Source: Flavobacterium azooxidireducens
GTDB taxonomy: Bacteria > Bacteroidota > Bacteroidia > Flavobacteriales > Flavobacteriaceae
Reading direction: 5' to 3'
DNA length: 64,000 nucleotides
NCBI RefSeq assembly: GCF_023195775.1
Contig: NZ_CP096205.1
Location: 682,001 to 746,000, forward strand
The notes beneath the pieces are model-generated. The model made no database searches. It saw only the letters and a program-made list of their open reading frames with translations, and was not told the DNA's origin. The translations under genes were made by a program, and so were the position numbers. Of this stretch, positions 62,031-64,000 are shown in pieces (the first letter of the stretch is position 1; each line of letters begins with the position of its first letter).

Positions 62031-62420
62031 ATGTTAAAAAAAGGATCCAAACTGAATAGCATTTTAACAGGAAGTTGTCCAAAATGCCACGAAGAAAGTA
62101 TGTATTTGGAAAAAAATCCATTTAAAATGGGTAAAATTTTTGAAATGCACGAAACTTGTAGCCATTGTGGTACACGATATAAAATGGAACCATCCTTTTT
62201 TTATGGTGCAATGTATGTGAGCTACGGATTAAGTATTGCTTTTGGCGTTGCTGCTTTTATCATCGCCAATGTTTTTTTTGGTCTTGGTTTAATTCATTCT
62301 TTTATTGCGATTGTTGCAACATTGATTCTTGGTTTTCCGATCATTTTGCGTTTAGCGAGAAATATTTGGATTAATATGTTTGTTCATTATGACAAAAATT
62401 GGAAAGAAACTAAGCATTAA
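62031..62420 (+). CDS. DUF983 family membrane protein with two CxxC motifs
   Basis: A 129-residue protein of unknown function with a zinc-ribbon-like N-terminus (CPKCHEES and CSHCGTRY, about 16-50) and two transmembrane helices (about 60-85 and 90-110). The start is the ATG at 62031 (MLKKGSKLNSILTGSCP), since the longer frame crosses the probable promoter. The gene ends four bases into the converging oxidoreductase gene. Confidence 0.85.
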   Translation: MLKKGSKLNSILTGSCPKCHEESMYLEKNPFKMGKIFEMHETCSHCGTRYKMEPSFFYGAMYVSYGLSIAFGVAAFIIANVFFGLGLIHSFIAIVATLILGFPIILRLARNIWINMFVHYDKNWKETKH

Positions 62421-63469
62421 TCCCAACTGATTTTTTTAAAACGTTTGATGTCTATTTCTTTATCCAAAGGAATTTCATTTTCAATATTCTCAAATAACAT
62501 TTTTGCCATATCGGGAGCAAGCATCACGCCACGTGTCCCTAAGCCATTTAGGACGTGTAATTTTGGATGTTTTGGATGTGTTCCTAACATTGGTCGTCTG
62601 TCTTTAACGGTTGGTCTTACGCCTGCTAAATGCTCGATTACTTCAAATTCTGCGGTAAGAAGCGATTTGAGGTCAGATAAAAGTTCGTTTTTGCCTTCTT
62701 CGGTTGGTGTTGCGGTTTTATCTTCCCAATTATAGGTTGCTCCTACTTTGAACAAATCATTTCCTAAAGGAATTATAAAGACGGATGATTTTAGAATTAC
62801 ATCTAGTTTTAATTCTTTTGATTTGATGATTAACAATTCACCTTTTGTTCCGTCTAGCGGCAAATTTGAAAAATACGGATTTGAATGTATTCCGAATCCT
62901 TCTGCAAAGATGACGTTTTTGTATAGGTGATTTTTATATTCGATGAAATCTTCTTTTATAATTAAATCTTTATATTGAAATACATCGAATTGTAAAAGAT
63001 TTGATTCGACTAAATAAGCGTGATAATTTTTTAATAATGAGGCTGTGTCAACATATCCTGATTGCAATACTTCTCCAAAACCAAATGGAGAAGTGATACC
63101 TTCATATTTATCAAAACTAATTTTTGGTGAAATAAATGGAGCTAGGTTTGGTTTATCAGATGCTATGAACCAATTGTTTTGTTCTTCAACGGAATACAAC
63201 TTTCGATAAATTGGAATTTTATTATCTAATTTTACTTTCAGTTTTTCTTCGAGTTGAGTATAAAATTGATTACCTAAATCAACTTGTTCTTGGGAACGCC
63301 ATACTTCGCTAAATCGTTTTAAAATAACCGGATTATACAAACCTCCAGCAATCGTGGACGAGTTTTGCGATTTGTTATCAAAAATGTGAATTGATTTGTT
63401 GTTTTGCAGAGCGATTTCGGCAAAGGCTATTCCGGCTAGACCGGCACCAACAAGTAAATAATCTGTCAT
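62417..63469 (-). CDS. FAD-dependent oxidoreductase (DAO family)
   Basis: A 350-residue flavoprotein of the D-amino-acid oxidase/glycine oxidase fold. The dinucleotide-binding motif LLVGAGLAGIAFAEIAL lies at 5-21, with IHIFDNKSQNSSTIAGGLYNP next. The C-terminal part shows AGVRPTVKDRRPMLGTHP and NGLGTRGVMLAPDMAKML, typical of the family. The substrate is not evident. It lies just downstream of gldN on the same strand, an arrangement I recall from Flavobacterium genomes. A terminator separates the two. Confidence 0.85.
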   Translation of the reverse strand: MTDYLLVGAGLAGIAFAEIALQNNKSIHIFDNKSQNSSTIAGGLYNPVILKRFSEVWRSQEQVDLGNQFYTQLEEKLKVKLDNKIPIYRKLYSVEEQNNWFIASDKPNLAPFISPKISFDKYEGITSPFGFGEVLQSGYVDTASLLKNYHAYLVESNLLQFDVFQYKDLIIKEDFIEYKNHLYKNVIFAEGFGIHSNPYFSNLPLDGTKGELLIIKSKELKLDVILKSSVFIIPLGNDLFKVGATYNWEDKTATPTEEGKNELLSDLKSLLTAEFEVIEHLAGVRPTVKDRRPMLGTHPKHPKLHVLNGLGTRGVMLAPDMAKMLFENIENEIPLDKEIDIKRFKKISWD

Positions 63470-63480
63470 AGTGCAAAAAT

Positions 63481-63511
63481 AAAAAACTCTTACCGTGAAG
63501 TAAGAGTTTTT
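63481..63511 (-). terminator. Terminator of gldN
   Basis: AAAAACTCTTAC and GTAAGAGTTTTT form a 12-bp stem with a CGTGAA loop and T-run in the minus direction, 20 bases past the gldN stop. Confidence 0.9.
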
Positions 63512-63530
63512 TGTTATTTAATTTTTGGAA

Positions 63531-64000
63531 TTAGTAATTCCACATATCTTGTTCAAAGTTTCTGATTTTCTCTTTCACTCTTTCAGATTCTAAAAGTTGA
63601 TTAAGAGCGTTATCCTTCATGTATTCTTGAATTTGTCTATCTCCGTACACATTTTCTTCTTTGTAAATCACACCACTAAAGCGACGCGAGTTTAACAAGT
63701 GGTCAAACGTGATTGGCATAGCCGAGTTCTTATCGTTGAATGCTTTCCATTCGTGTAATACATCTCTTGTTGATGGGAAATACACCCAAAACAATTCGAT
63801 TACATCAGGATTATCAGTACCCACCTCTCTAGCTTCAGGGGAAACCGGACAAATACCTAATAAACGGTATTTCATTTCACCTTGACGTTTATCAAAATAC
63901 CAATATCCTTTGATTTTGTATCCAGATACGTCAATAGAACCTAACTCTCTTTTATCGATATACTGAGGATCTAGAACTTTGGCTCCAGATTTATAATCAT
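63531..64000 (-). CDS. gldN: Gliding motility/T9SS protein GldN, C-terminal part
   Basis: Periplasmic component of the T9SS GldK-GldN ring that supports secretion and gliding. About 155 C-terminal residues lie in the window; the frame is open to the right edge and no start is visible. The stretch GYWYFDKRQGEMKYRLLGIC, then PVSPEAREVG, IELFWVYFPSTRDVLHEWKA, FDHLLNSRRFSGVIYKEENV and the terminal RNFEQDMWNY are highly characteristic of GldN. Upstream genes gldK, gldL and gldM would be expected beyond the window edge. Confidence 0.92.
   Translation of the reverse strand, partial: DYKSGAKVLDPQYIDKRELGSIDVSGYKIKGYWYFDKRQGEMKYRLLGICPVSPEAREVGTDNPDVIELFWVYFPSTRDVLHEWKAFNDKNSAMPITFDHLLNSRRFSGVIYKEENVYGDRQIQEYMKDNALNQLLESERVKEKIRNFEQDMWNY

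Overview
The window is AT-rich chromosomal DNA from a Bacteroidetes bacterium, most likely a Flavobacterium or close relative in the Flavobacteriaceae. The evidence is the gliding and type IX secretion (T9SS) genes gldJ, porU, porV and gldN, T9SS C-terminal sorting domains, promoters of the TTG / TAnnTTTG type, very few Shine-Dalgarno sequences, and an initiator tRNA of the Bacteroidetes kind. No phage or conjugative backbone is visible.

Layout. 1-7.3 kb (minus strand): the two tryptophan-catabolism genes kmo (cut by the window edge) and kynU, with a penicillin-acylase family hydrolase, a threonine/proline/arginine-rich lipoprotein, an arginase/agmatinase family enzyme and a four-helix-bundle protein between them. 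7.3-7.65 kb: repeat-rich intergenic DNA with a structured element that recurs at 59.9 kb. 7.6-19.4 kb: murF and gldJ, divergent from porU-porV, cdd, pdhA and pdhC. This block supplies cell wall synthesis, the T9SS sortase machinery, pyrimidine salvage and the pyruvate dehydrogenase complex. 19.7-26.3 kb: three secreted repeat proteins, two with T9SS sorting tails. 26.5-29.3 kb: a LytTR regulator with its TPR histidine kinase.

29.5-36.2 kb is an accessory island. It holds a three-gene module ending in a probable outer-membrane barrel, an internally deleted relic of a type IIG restriction-modification enzyme, a two-gene unit in which one protein looks like a permuted NlpC/LRAT papain-fold enzyme, a HEPN-like protein, a PD-(D/E)XK nuclease and a Pmp3-type membrane peptide. 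It ends at an initiator tRNA gene flanked by two decayed partial copies of itself.

36.8-39.8 kb: a hybrid-free sensor kinase and LuxR-type regulator operon. Next to it is an unannotated, structured, terminator-ended small RNA candidate. Matching inverted repeats built on GTAGAA/TTCTAC lie both upstream of the kinase and upstream of the RNA candidate, which suggests one regulon. This is the least expected signal in the window.

39.9-50.7 kb is a galactan/galactose utilisation locus. A GntR-type regulator is divergent from galM, two GH53 endo-galactanases, a GH2 beta-galactosidase, galK, galT and a sodium/sugar symporter. Repeated CTGGT half-sites between the regulator and the operon overlap the promoter. 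Outer lipoprotein and secreted GH53 enzymes cut beta-1,4-galactan, GH2 releases galactose, the symporter imports it and the Leloir enzymes metabolise it.

51-64 kb: a leucine-rich-repeat protein, a tripartite RND efflux operon, a DUF1761 membrane protein, pterin-4a-carbinolamine dehydratase, a GNAT-type protein, a repeat-mosaic intergenic region, an ABC-F ATPase, a DUF983 protein, an FAD oxidoreductase and the C-terminal part of gldN.
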